This document shows positions 9,344 to 16,161 of a stretch of 64,000 nucleotides of DNA, one piece after another. The translations under genes were made by a program, and so were the position numbers. Position 1 is the stretch's first letter; every line of letters starts with the position of its first letter. This stretch comes from Actinoplanes subtropicus (GTDB taxonomy: Bacteria; Actinomycetota; Actinomycetes; Mycobacteriales; Micromonosporaceae), in contig NZ_JOJL01000011.1 of NCBI RefSeq assembly GCF_000721705.1, forward strand, positions 248,001-312,000, read 5' to 3'. The notes under the pieces are model-generated. The model was not told where the DNA came from and ran no database searches. It was given only the letters and a program-made list of their open reading frames with translations.

Positions 9344-10873
9344 ATGTCCCGAATCCCCCTCGTCATCGCCGTGGGGACCGCCACCGCGGTCGCCGCCGCG
9401 CTGACCGCCGGGCCGGCCGTCGCCCAGGCAGCGCCGGCGCGAACCGCCGCCTCGCCGGCCGCCGCGGCCGATGCGCTGGTCGCGGCGAAACCCGCGTACC
9501 TGCACGTGAGCTCGGCCGAGACGTTCCAGCGGCAGGCCGTGACCACCTCGGCCGGCTTCAGCTACGTCTCGTACACCCGCACCTACCAGGGCCTGCCGGA
9601 AGTGGGCGGCGACTTCGTGGTGATGACCGACGCGAACGGCGTCGCGCGGTACACCTCGGTCGCGCGGACCAGCGCGGTCGGCGCCCTGTCGGTGACCCCG
9701 AAGATCTCCGACCGGGCCGCCCGGGCCACCGCCCGCAAGCAGCTCAGCTCGGTCAGCAAGGTCGAGGGCACCCAGCTCGTCGTGCTCGCCGACGAGGGCA
9801 CGGCCGCCAAGCTGGCCTGGCAGACGACGGTCGACGGGATCCGCGCCGGCGGCCCGAGCCGGCTCACCGTGAACGTCGACGCGGTCACCGGCCAGGTGCT
9901 CAGCACGGACGAGCACGTCACCGAGGCGACCGGCAGCGGCACCGGCTGGGTCTACGGCTCGGTGTCGCTGAGCACCACCCAGTCCGGCTCGACGTACCTG
10001 CTGCAGGACCCGTCGCACACGACCGTGCGGGCGCAGAACGCGTCGAACAACGCCACGTTCTCCGGCTCGGACAACGTCTGGGGCAACGGTAACGGCACCA
10101 ACCGGGAGACCGGCGGCGTGGACGCGCTGTTCGTCGCGGAGAAGCAGTTCGCGATGCTCTCGGCGTGGCTCGGCCGCAACGGCCAGAACGGCTCCGGCGG
10201 CGCGTGGCCGATCCGGATCGGCCTGAACGACGAGAACGCGTACTACGACGGCACCCAGGTGCAGATCGGCCACAACACCGCGGGCGACTGGATCGCCTCG
10301 GCCGATGTGGTCGGCCACGAGCTGGGGCACGGCATCGACGACCACACCCCGGGCGGCATCTCCAAGCGCGGCACCCAGGAGTTCGTCGCCGACACGTTCG
10401 GCGCGGCCACCGAGTGGTACATCAACAGCCCGATGGACCCGCCGGACTACCTGGTCGGCGAGGAGGTCAACCTGGTCGGCAGCGGCCCGATCCGCAACAT
10501 GTACAACCCGTCCGCGCTGGGTGACAGCAACTGCTACTCCTCCAGCATCCCGAACCAGGAGGTGCACGCCGCGGCCGGCCCCGGCAACCACTGGTTCTAC
10601 CTGCTGGCCCAGGGCAGCTCCGGCAACGGCCAGCCGGCCAGCCCGACCTGCAACGGCAGCAGCGTGACCGGCGTCGGCATCCAGAACGCCATCAAGATCA
10701 TGTACAACGCTATGCTGCTCAAGACGTCCAGCTCGTCCTACCTGAACTACCGCAAGTGGACGCTGCAGGCCGCGAAGAACCTGTTCCCCGGCAGCTGCAC
10801 CCAGTTCAACTCGGTGAAGGCCGCCTGGAACGCGGTGAGCGTGCCGGCCCAGTCCGGCGAGGCCACCTGCTGA
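9344..10873 (+). CDS. Secreted M4-family (thermolysin-type) zinc metalloprotease
   Basis: The 509-residue preproprotein has a signal peptide (about 1-31, ending AVAQA/AP), an FTP-type propeptide that should inhibit and help fold the enzyme (to about residue 200), and a catalytic domain. HELGH near residue 325 gives two zinc ligands and the general base, and the Glu of QEFVADTFGAA about 20 residues later is the third ligand. GPGNHWFYLLAQG carries the transition-state His region. It should degrade extracellular protein. ATG 9344 is chosen because GGAAGGAG ends 8 nt before it; GTG 9335 would overlap that site. It is divergent from the radical SAM gene, with the shared promoter region at 9244-9340. 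Confidence 0.93.
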   Translation: MSRIPLVIAVGTATAVAAALTAGPAVAQAAPARTAASPAAAADALVAAKPAYLHVSSAETFQRQAVTTSAGFSYVSYTRTYQGLPEVGGDFVVMTDANGVARYTSVARTSAVGALSVTPKISDRAARATARKQLSSVSKVEGTQLVVLADEGTAAKLAWQTTVDGIRAGGPSRLTVNVDAVTGQVLSTDEHVTEATGSGTGWVYGSVSLSTTQSGSTYLLQDPSHTTVRAQNASNNATFSGSDNVWGNGNGTNRETGGVDALFVAEKQFAMLSAWLGRNGQNGSGGAWPIRIGLNDENAYYDGTQVQIGHNTAGDWIASADVVGHELGHGIDDHTPGGISKRGTQEFVADTFGAATEWYINSPMDPPDYLVGEEVNLVGSGPIRNMYNPSALGDSNCYSSSIPNQEVHAAAGPGNHWFYLLAQGSSGNGQPASPTCNGSSVTGVGIQNAIKIMYNAMLLKTSSSSYLNYRKWTLQAAKNLFPGSCTQFNSVKAAWNAVSVPAQSGEATC

Positions 10874-10886
10874 CCGTTCGCTAGGC

Positions 10887-10934
10887 GTCGACTCGTACCG
10901 TACGAGCGTTCGACGAGCCCCCGGCGTGCCGGGG
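10887..10934. terminator. Paired stem-loops between convergent genes
   Basis: CTCGTAC-C-GTACGAG (10892-10906), extended by GTCGA/TCGAC outer arms, is followed by CCCCGGC-GT-GCCGGGG (10919-10934) and further GC-rich dyads to about 10980. They fill the gap between the metalloprotease stop and the convergent radical SAM stop, so they probably act as a bidirectional terminator. Confidence 0.55.
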
Positions 10935-11009
10935 CCGGCGGCTGCAACGACAGCCCCGGCCCCGGCCGCCGGGCTGTACCGGCCCAAGACCTCGCACGTC
11001 GGCGGGAGC

Positions 11010-12311
11010 TCAGTCGTTCGAGGGCAGACTGTCCATGAACGACGAGACCGAGAAGACCGCGCGTCCCGCACCCGGCTCGCCGTAGCCGGGCGGGCTGGAC
11101 AGGCCGTTCGCCTCCATCGTCGCCCGGTACACCTCGAGCAGCCGGATGTGGTACTCCAGGGGCGCACCGGCCGGGTTCGTCCGGCCCAGCGGGGTGGTCG
11201 GCTCCGGGCACCAGGTGGTGAACCGCGGCGTGATGCCCCGCGACATGAAGTACTGCAGGCCCTCGGCGGTCGACTCGATCGCCTCGTCCACGGTCCGGAA
11301 GCCGAACGGCTCGGCCATCTCCACGCCCGCCACGAAGTTCGGGATCACGTTGCGCGGCCCGAACACCTCGGCCGACTCCAGGATCCGGCGGTGCCACTCC
11401 TCGCGGCCCACGTAGCGCTCCTTGCCCGGGCAGTACAGCTCGAACAGCCGCTTGTCCCACACCTCGTAGTTGGGGTGGTAGATGCTGATCCCGTAGTCCT
11501 TGAACCGCTGCACGTCGGCCCGGGGCAGCGCCTGCGCCACCACCTTGCCGATCCACCGTCCCGGGAAGCGCTCCTCGATCGCCTGCGCGTACCGCCCGTA
11601 GAAGTCCGCCTCGGCCAGCCCGTCGACCTTGCGCGTGACGCTGCCGCCGGTCAGCGTGTACGCCTGCGACGCCTTCGCCGTGTCGTACTTGTCGATCAGC
11701 TCGAGCGCCTCGAGGACCTCCTCGACCGGCTTCACCCCGGTGTACGGCCGCCCGGCCGCCTTGTGCTGCCGGAAGTTGTGGTTGATGTCGCAGTACTGGC
11801 ACTCCTCCGAGGCCCCGAAGTACTGACACACCCGGTAGACGGTCAGGTAGACGAGGTAGCCCCACTGGATCGTCGGCGCCACCTCCATGACCTGCTTGCC
11901 GTTCGCCAGGGTGTGCCGGTAGTAGTCCGGCATCGGCGGCAGGCCGACCTCGGCGATCGCGCGGTCGTCCAGAAAGAGCTTGAGTTGCCCGTCTTTGTCG
12001 GCCTTGACCCGGTAGGGGGAGTCCGGGTTCGTTCGCACACTCACCACCGTGCGGCGCAGGTCATAGGGGCCGCCGAGCAGGACGATCTCCTCCGGCGGGC
12101 GGCGCAGGGCGGCCTGGCCCAGCTCGGGGAGGGTGCGGTGGTCGAACGAGAAGATGAAGTACGACTTGGGCTTGACGTCGCCGCTCTCGTTGTCGGTCAG
12201 CGCGGAGTCGTCGAAAGCCAGGCCACCACGCAGCAGGTCCTCCTTGATCACGGCTTCCCGGGGGACATGCGGAAAACGGGCCATGAGGTCTTCGACGAGA
12301 TCGGTACGCAT
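11010..12311 (-). CDS. Radical SAM protein with a non-canonical C-x8-C-x2-C cluster motif
   Basis: The 433-residue cytosolic protein has a central segment CQYFGASEECQYC (Cys162, 171, 174), spaced C-x8-C-x2-C instead of the usual C-x3-C-x2-C. Around it are TLTGGSV, ISIYHPNYEVW, NVIPNFVAG and TTWCPEP, as expected for a TIM-barrel radical SAM enzyme. Known families with a long first spacing include Elp3 (C-x9-C-x2-C), so the cluster may still form. Substrate unknown. ATG 12311 is preferred because AGGAGAGG lies 7 nt upstream; ATG 12350 or GTG 12353, with GGGAGG upstream, would add 13-14 residues. It follows a conserved intergenic element found again upstream of a CDF transporter gene. Confidence 0.75.
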   Translation of the reverse strand: MRTDLVEDLMARFPHVPREAVIKEDLLRGGLAFDDSALTDNESGDVKPKSYFIFSFDHRTLPELGQAALRRPPEEIVLLGGPYDLRRTVVSVRTNPDSPYRVKADKDGQLKLFLDDRAIAEVGLPPMPDYYRHTLANGKQVMEVAPTIQWGYLVYLTVYRVCQYFGASEECQYCDINHNFRQHKAAGRPYTGVKPVEEVLEALELIDKYDTAKASQAYTLTGGSVTRKVDGLAEADFYGRYAQAIEERFPGRWIGKVVAQALPRADVQRFKDYGISIYHPNYEVWDKRLFELYCPGKERYVGREEWHRRILESAEVFGPRNVIPNFVAGVEMAEPFGFRTVDEAIESTAEGLQYFMSRGITPRFTTWCPEPTTPLGRTNPAGAPLEYHIRLLEVYRATMEANGLSSPPGYGEPGAGRAVFSVSSFMDSLPSND

Positions 12312-12408
12312 GCGACGCCTCTCCTGACTATGCGGCTCATCCCATGTCATCACACGAACCTCCCGTATCCACCCCGGGGGAGACGTTCATGACACCGGTT
12401 GCGTCGTA

Positions 12409-12570
12409 GAACCAAGATCAAGATCCAGCCATCGTACGGGTCAGAAGAGTCCCGCCTGCAGCAGGCGAGCTGGCTGCCGTCCCGGCCCCGTGCCGCCCGC
12501 TGCGGGCTGAGCTGCAACTTGGGCAGGCCGGCCCGGGCGTCCGGTCACCCAGCTGCCGCCGCTCACCGCG
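12409..12570 (-). repeat. Dispersed intergenic element, copy A
   Basis: About 160 nt match the segment at 37529-37690 closely, including CGTACGGGTC, GTCCCGCCT, GGCGAGCTGG, TGCCGTCCCGGCCC, TGCCGCCCGC and GGGCAGGCCGGCCCGGGCGT in the same order and spacing. Read on the minus strand it lies upstream of the radical SAM gene. Hairpins are kept although their sequence differs between copies: here CGCCTG-CTG-CAGGCG, and GCCCG-CAG-CGGGC. It could be a leader RNA, a transcription-control element or a mobile intergenic repeat. Confidence 0.7.
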
Positions 12571-12590
12571 GCGGCGGAGATAGGGACGTC

Positions 12591-12758
12591 GCAGCTCACG
12601 CCCACCTTGCGGCCCCCCTTGCTCTGCGCACCGATACGCGACGTTGCGGCTCACGGCCAGGGTGCGGCCACCCTTTTTGCTCTGCGCACCGATTCGCGAC
12701 GTTGCGGCTCACGGCCAGGGTGCGGCTCCCTTTGCTCTGCGCACCGATACGCACCGAA
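12591..12758. repeat. Three tandem 55-58-bp repeats
   Basis: Units at 12591-12645, 12646-12703 and 12704-12758 share GCGGCTCACGGCC...TGCGGC...GCTCTGCGCACCGATACGC. The third unit doubles as the left arm of the large hairpin at 12721-12814. The repeats overlap the aberrant 3' end of the LPG-synthase-type gene that ends at 12709. Confidence 0.75.
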
Positions 12759-14034
12759 GATGAACGCCTATTCGATTTCGGTGCGTATGCGTGCGCAGAG
12801 CAAAGGGAGCCGCAGGTACCTGCTGACCTGCGCCTATCCCGGCGGGTGGCCGGCCTGAGCGGTCGGCCACCGAGATGTGCCGCTCAGTCGCCGGCGACAG
12901 ACGTGGACGCCGTGGCAGGCGCGGCGACAAATGCTGTGGCGGGCGTGGTGGTGGGCGTGGCGACTGGCGTCGTGGTAGGCGCTGCGGCGGGCGTGGTGGT
13001 GGGCGCTGCGGCGGGCGTGGTGGTGGGCGCTGCGGCGGGCGTGGTGGTGGGCGCTGCGGCGGGCGTGGTGGGCGGTAGAGGACGACCGCTGCCACGGCGG
13101 CCGTGGTGTGCACGCCGCTGGCGATCAGGCCGAGGATCAGGGCGCTGTCGATGATGCCGAGGCCGCCGGGGACGATCGTGATGGTGCCGGCGGCCATCGC
13201 GGCGCAGAAGGCCAGGAGCACGTCGGGCAGGCCGGCCGGGGTCACGCCCACGGCGCGGAAGCAGAGCCACAGGCAGAGGGCGTCCAGGAACCAGTTCGCG
13301 AGGGCGTAGAGGGCCGCGGCCGCGCCGTGGCCGGGGCGCAGGCGGGCGGCGCGCAGCTGCTCCAGGAAGCCGCGGATGCGCTCGTCGCCGTCCGTCTCGG
13401 GGCGGCGGCGCAGGCGGTTGACCAGGCGGATCAGTGGGCGCACGGTGTCCGGGTCGCGGGCCACCCGGCGTACGCCCAGGGTCAGCAGGACGCCGGCGAC
13501 CAGCAGGGCGGCCAGGTGCTGCCAGTGCGTGACGCCGCCCGCGGCGAGGGCGCTGACCAGCGTGACCACGGCCAGGGCGCAGGCGGAGAGGATGCCGCTG
13601 AGGGCGATGCACCAGGAGGCGATGGCGGGGGTGGCGCCGAAGCGGCGCATCTGCTGGTAGTTGAAGCGGGTGGAGAAGGCTGGTCCGCCGGGCAGCGTCG
13701 CGCTGAGCGAGTGTGCGGCGTAGGCCAGGCGCAGGTGCTCGACCAGCGGGGCGTGCACGCCGGCCGAGCGCAGCAGGTAACGCTGCATGCGGCCGTAGGC
13801 GTTCATCGCGACCAGCTCGGCGACGGTGGCCAGGGCCAGCCAGCCCAGGTGCGGGGTGCGCAGCTGGCGCAGGGCGCTGCTCAGCGAGTGCCAGCCCAGC
13901 ACCAGCTCGACGCCGAACAGTACGACGACAGCGGCGATGCCGGCCAGGCGGAGCCAGCGGCGGCGATCCACCGCGGGCGAGGCTGCGTCAAGGGCCACGA
14001 TCGGGCTGTCCACGGCGGTCATCGCCGGGACCAT
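12709..14034 (-). CDS. LPG-synthase-type (YbhN family) membrane protein with an aberrant C-terminus
   Basis: Residues ~20-325 match the downstream-transcribed paralog at 14050-15537 almost segment by segment (ELVLGWHSL, AAHSLSATLPGGPAFSTRFN, IVPGGLGIIDSALILGL), so it belongs to the lysylphosphatidylglycerol synthase transmembrane family. These are multi-helix proteins of lipid modification or flipping. After VVLYR the paralog continues with another helix (VISFGFIVALGWLSWL); here it is missing. The frame instead enters a 24-bp repeat and becomes Pro/Arg/Gln-rich (PPRPPQRP), running through intergenic repeats to 12709. In the neighbouring frame the same repeat reads TTPAAAP and stops at 12884, as a normal tail would. 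Deletion plus frameshift is likely. It begins 16 nt after its paralog's stop, in one operon. Confidence 0.7.
   Translation of the reverse strand: MVPAMTAVDSPIVALDAASPAVDRRRWLRLAGIAAVVVLFGVELVLGWHSLSSALRQLRTPHLGWLALATVAELVAMNAYGRMQRYLLRSAGVHAPLVEHLRLAYAAHSLSATLPGGPAFSTRFNYQQMRRFGATPAIASWCIALSGILSACALAVVTLVSALAAGGVTHWQHLAALLVAGVLLTLGVRRVARDPDTVRPLIRLVNRLRRRPETDGDERIRGFLEQLRAARLRPGHGAAAALYALANWFLDALCLWLCFRAVGVTPAGLPDVLLAFCAAMAAGTITIVPGGLGIIDSALILGLIASGVHTTAAVAAVVLYRPPRPPQRPPPRPPQRPPPRPPQRPPPRPPQRLPRRQSPRPPPRPPQHLSPRLPRRPRLSPATERHISVADRSGRPPAGIGAGQQVPAAPFALRTHTHRNRIGVHLRCVSVRRAKGAAPWP
12721..12814. repeat. Large inverted repeat with 38-bp arms
   Basis: Arms 12721-12758 and 12777-12814 are reverse complements except for two adjacent mismatches and enclose an 18-nt loop (GATGAACGCCTATTCGAT). 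The stem contains CTCCCTTTGCTCTGCGCA. It could be a strong transcription terminator or a remnant of a palindromic element generated with the neighbouring tandem repeats. Confidence 0.8.
12931..13076. repeat. 24-bp minisatellite inside the LPG-type gene
   Basis: At least four near-perfect copies of GCGTGGTGGTGGGCGCTGCGG plus CGG lie in tandem, with degenerate copies to the left. The unit length is a multiple of three, so copy-number change alone would not alter the frame, but its junction with the truncated transmembrane helix does. Confidence 0.75.
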
Positions 14035-14049
14035 CGGCGCTCGCCGCGG

Positions 14050-15537
14050 CTAGCTGAGGATCTCCGCGGGCCGGGGTTCCGTGTGCGGGGCGGCGGGCGC
14101 GGCGGGCGCTGCGGGCCAGACGGGCGCGAGGGCGGACAGCGAGCCGAGGGTCACCGCGAGGGCGAGGGCGGGCGTGAGGCCGAGCGTCGGCGTGCGGGCG
14201 AGAATCGGCGCGTCGGCAATGATCGCAGTGCGGGCTGGCGCGGGCGTGCGCGCGGGGCCGCCCGTGCGGGCGGGAGCGGCCGTGCGGGTGCGGGCGGCCG
14301 TGCGGGTGCGGGCGAGGACGGGCGTGCGGGCGGGGGCGGGCGCGTCCGCGGCGGCCAAGCGGGCGGGGGCGGGTGCGTCCGCGGCGGCCAAGCTGGCGGG
14401 GGCGGGTGCGTCCGCGGCGGCCAAGCTGGCGGGGGTGGGTGCGTCCGCGGCGGCCAAGCGGGCGGGGGCGGGCGCGTCCGCGGCGGCCGTGCGGGCGGGA
14501 GCGGGCGTGGGCGTGTCGGCGGCCGCGGCCGTGGCCCCCGCCTGGGCGGGAGTCACGGCCGGGACGGGCTCGGCGGTGCGAGGGGAGCGCATGCCGAGCC
14601 AGGAGAGCCAGCCCAGCGCGACGATGAAGCCGAAGCTGATCACGCGGTAGAGGACGACCGTGGCGACGGCGGCCGCGGTGGGGACGCCGCCGGCGATCAG
14701 GCCGAGGATCAGGGCGCTGTCGATGATGCCGAGGCCGCCGGGGACGATCGTGATGGTGCCGGCGGCCATCGCGGCGCAGAAGGCGAGCAGCACGACGGTC
14801 AGGGCGGCCGGCTCTTCGCCGACCGCGCGGAAGCACAGCCACAGGCAGAGCGCGTCGAGCAGCCAGTTGGCCAGGGCGAGGATCGCGGCCGGCGCGCCGT
14901 GGCGGAGGGTCAGCTGGGCCGCCCGCAACTGCTCGAGGAAGCCGCGCAGACGGTCCGAGCCGTCGGTCTCGGGACGGTGGCGCAGCCGGTTGACGGCCGC
15001 CAGGGGCGATCGCAGAACCTCCGGGTGACGGCCCAGATGACGTACGCCCAGAATCAACGCGACCGCCGCGAGCAGCCACCAGAGCAGATGTTGCCAGTGG
15101 GTGGCGCCGCCGGCCGCCAGGGCGCTGCCGAGCGTGACGACGCCGAGCGCGCAGGTGGAGAGGATGCCGCTGAGCGCGATCGCCCACGACGCGATGGCCG
15201 GGGTGGCGCCGAGGCGACGCATCTGCTGGTAGTTGAAGCGGGTGGAGAACGCCGGGCCGCCGGGCAGCGTCGCGCTCAGCGAGTGCGCGGCATACGCGAG
15301 GCGCAGGTGCTCGATCACCGGGGCGCGGACGCCGGCCGAGCGCAGCAGGTGACTCTGCATCCGCCCGTACGCGTTCATCGCGCCCAGCTCGACGAAGACG
15401 GCCAGGGCGAGCCAGCCGAGATGCGGCGTGCGCAGCTGGCGCAGCGCGCCGGCCAGCGAGTGCCAGCCCAGCACCAGCTCGACCGTGAGCAGGAGCAGCA
15501 CCGCTCCGATGCCCACCGCCCGCAGTTTCCTGGTCAC
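14050..15537 (-). CDS. LPG-synthase-type (YbhN family) membrane protein with Ala/Pro-rich repeat tail
   Basis: The 495-residue protein has eight or so transmembrane helices in residues 1-325 (HSLSATLPGGPAFSTRFN, NWLLDALCLWLCFRAVG, TITIVPGGLGIIDSALIL, VISFGFIVALGWLSWL). A ~165-residue tail is rich in Ala and Pro and includes an 11-residue unit (AAADAPAPARL) repeated about five times. The family is linked to membrane lipid modification or polyprenyl-lipid transport. No aminoacyl-transfer domain is attached. The GTG start at 15537 has only a weak ribosome site. It is the first gene of a two-gene operon with its damaged paralog. Confidence 0.8.
   Translation of the reverse strand: MTRKLRAVGIGAVLLLLTVELVLGWHSLAGALRQLRTPHLGWLALAVFVELGAMNAYGRMQSHLLRSAGVRAPVIEHLRLAYAAHSLSATLPGGPAFSTRFNYQQMRRLGATPAIASWAIALSGILSTCALGVVTLGSALAAGGATHWQHLLWWLLAAVALILGVRHLGRHPEVLRSPLAAVNRLRHRPETDGSDRLRGFLEQLRAAQLTLRHGAPAAILALANWLLDALCLWLCFRAVGEEPAALTVVLLAFCAAMAAGTITIVPGGLGIIDSALILGLIAGGVPTAAAVATVVLYRVISFGFIVALGWLSWLGMRSPRTAEPVPAVTPAQAGATAAAADTPTPAPARTAAADAPAPARLAAADAPTPASLAAADAPAPASLAAADAPAPARLAAADAPAPARTPVLARTRTAARTRTAAPARTGGPARTPAPARTAIIADAPILARTPTLGLTPALALAVTLGSLSALAPVWPAAPAAPAAPHTEPRPAEILS
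14341..14500. repeat. 33-bp minisatellite encoding an 11-residue repeat
   Basis: About five copies of a 33-bp unit containing GCGTCCGCGGCGGCCAAG encode AAADAPAPARL or its Ser/Thr variants in the tail of the membrane protein. Unit length preserves the reading frame. Confidence 0.75.
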
Positions 15538-15638
15538 TGATCAAGCGTCATCCAAACTTGCCCATTGCGCAAGCTTCCGTGGTGAGAACGCCGTCACACC
15601 CCGCCATTGCTGATCGGTCGACGTCACCATAAAGTGGG

Positions 15639-15667
15639 CGTTGCTGAACAACGAACGTTCAGCAACG
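15639..15667 (+). promoter_or_regulatory. Perfect dyad in the leader of the stress-protein gene
   Basis: CGTTGCTGAAC (15639-15649) and GTTCAGCAACG (15657-15667) are exact reverse complements around a 7-nt spacer. The right arm runs into the GGAGGG ribosome site. It could be a repressor operator or a leader hairpin controlling translation. Confidence 0.5.
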
Positions 15668-15680
15668 GAGGGTCCGCGTC

Positions 15681-16154
15681 ATGACTGACGACTCGCTGCT
15701 GCCGCGCTCCAAGGCCGCCCCGGAGAGGTGCAAGGACGGTCCGGCCACGATTCTCGTGGGCGTCGACGGTTCGACGTCGTCGCTGCGCGCGGCCGCCTAT
15801 GCCGCCGGCCTCGCCCGGCGACAGCGCAGCCGGCTGGTCGCGGTCTACGTGAAGCAGCCGAGCGCCTACGCGGTGCCCGTCGCCGGCGCGGCCGGGACCG
15901 TGATCGAGGCGCAGGACCAGGTCGAGCGGGAGCTCCGGGCGGCGATCGCGCAGCGGGTGGCCGTGCTCGATCTCGACGTGCAGCTGGTGGTGCGCAGCGG
16001 CGAGCCCTACGCGGAGCTGCTCGACGTGGCCGGGGAGGTCCACCCGGACGCGGTGATCGTCGGGCGCTCCACCAAGATCCTGCACCGGGTGATCGGCTCG
16101 CTCGCCGTGAAGCTGACCCGCTGCGGGCGCTGGCCGGTCACCGTCGTCCCCTGA
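15681..16154 (+). CDS. Universal stress protein (UspA family)
   Basis: The single-domain, 157-residue protein opens the USP fold with ILVGVDGSTSSLRAAAYAAGLA after a 20-residue polar N-terminal extension. The C-terminal nucleotide loop is GRSTKILHRVIGSLAVKL, a partial match to the G-x2-G-x9-G-S/T ATP-binding signature, so ATP binding is uncertain. Such proteins accumulate under starvation, oxidative or other stress. ATG 15681 has GGAGGG about 8 nt upstream. A perfect dyad lies in the leader. Confidence 0.88.
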   Translation: MTDDSLLPRSKAAPERCKDGPATILVGVDGSTSSLRAAAYAAGLARRQRSRLVAVYVKQPSAYAVPVAGAAGTVIEAQDQVERELRAAIAQRVAVLDLDVQLVVRSGEPYAELLDVAGEVHPDAVIVGRSTKILHRVIGSLAVKLTRCGRWPVTVVP

Positions 16155-16161
16155 TCGCTGT

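Noticed and set aside
10926..12392. 488-codon plus-strand frame opposite the radical SAM gene
   Set aside because: No recognisable protein; the minus strand has conserved radical SAM motifs and ribosome sites.
12409..12570. Known riboswitch (ydaO, SAM, cobalamin, fluoride, ZTP and similar)
   Set aside because: None of the conserved core sequences I can recall for these classes is present, so it is reported only as an unassigned element.
13108..15540. 810-codon plus-strand open frame opposite the LPG-type genes
   Set aside because: Low-complexity Gly/Ala/Arg sequence produced by the repeats and codon bias of the minus-strand genes; no motif.
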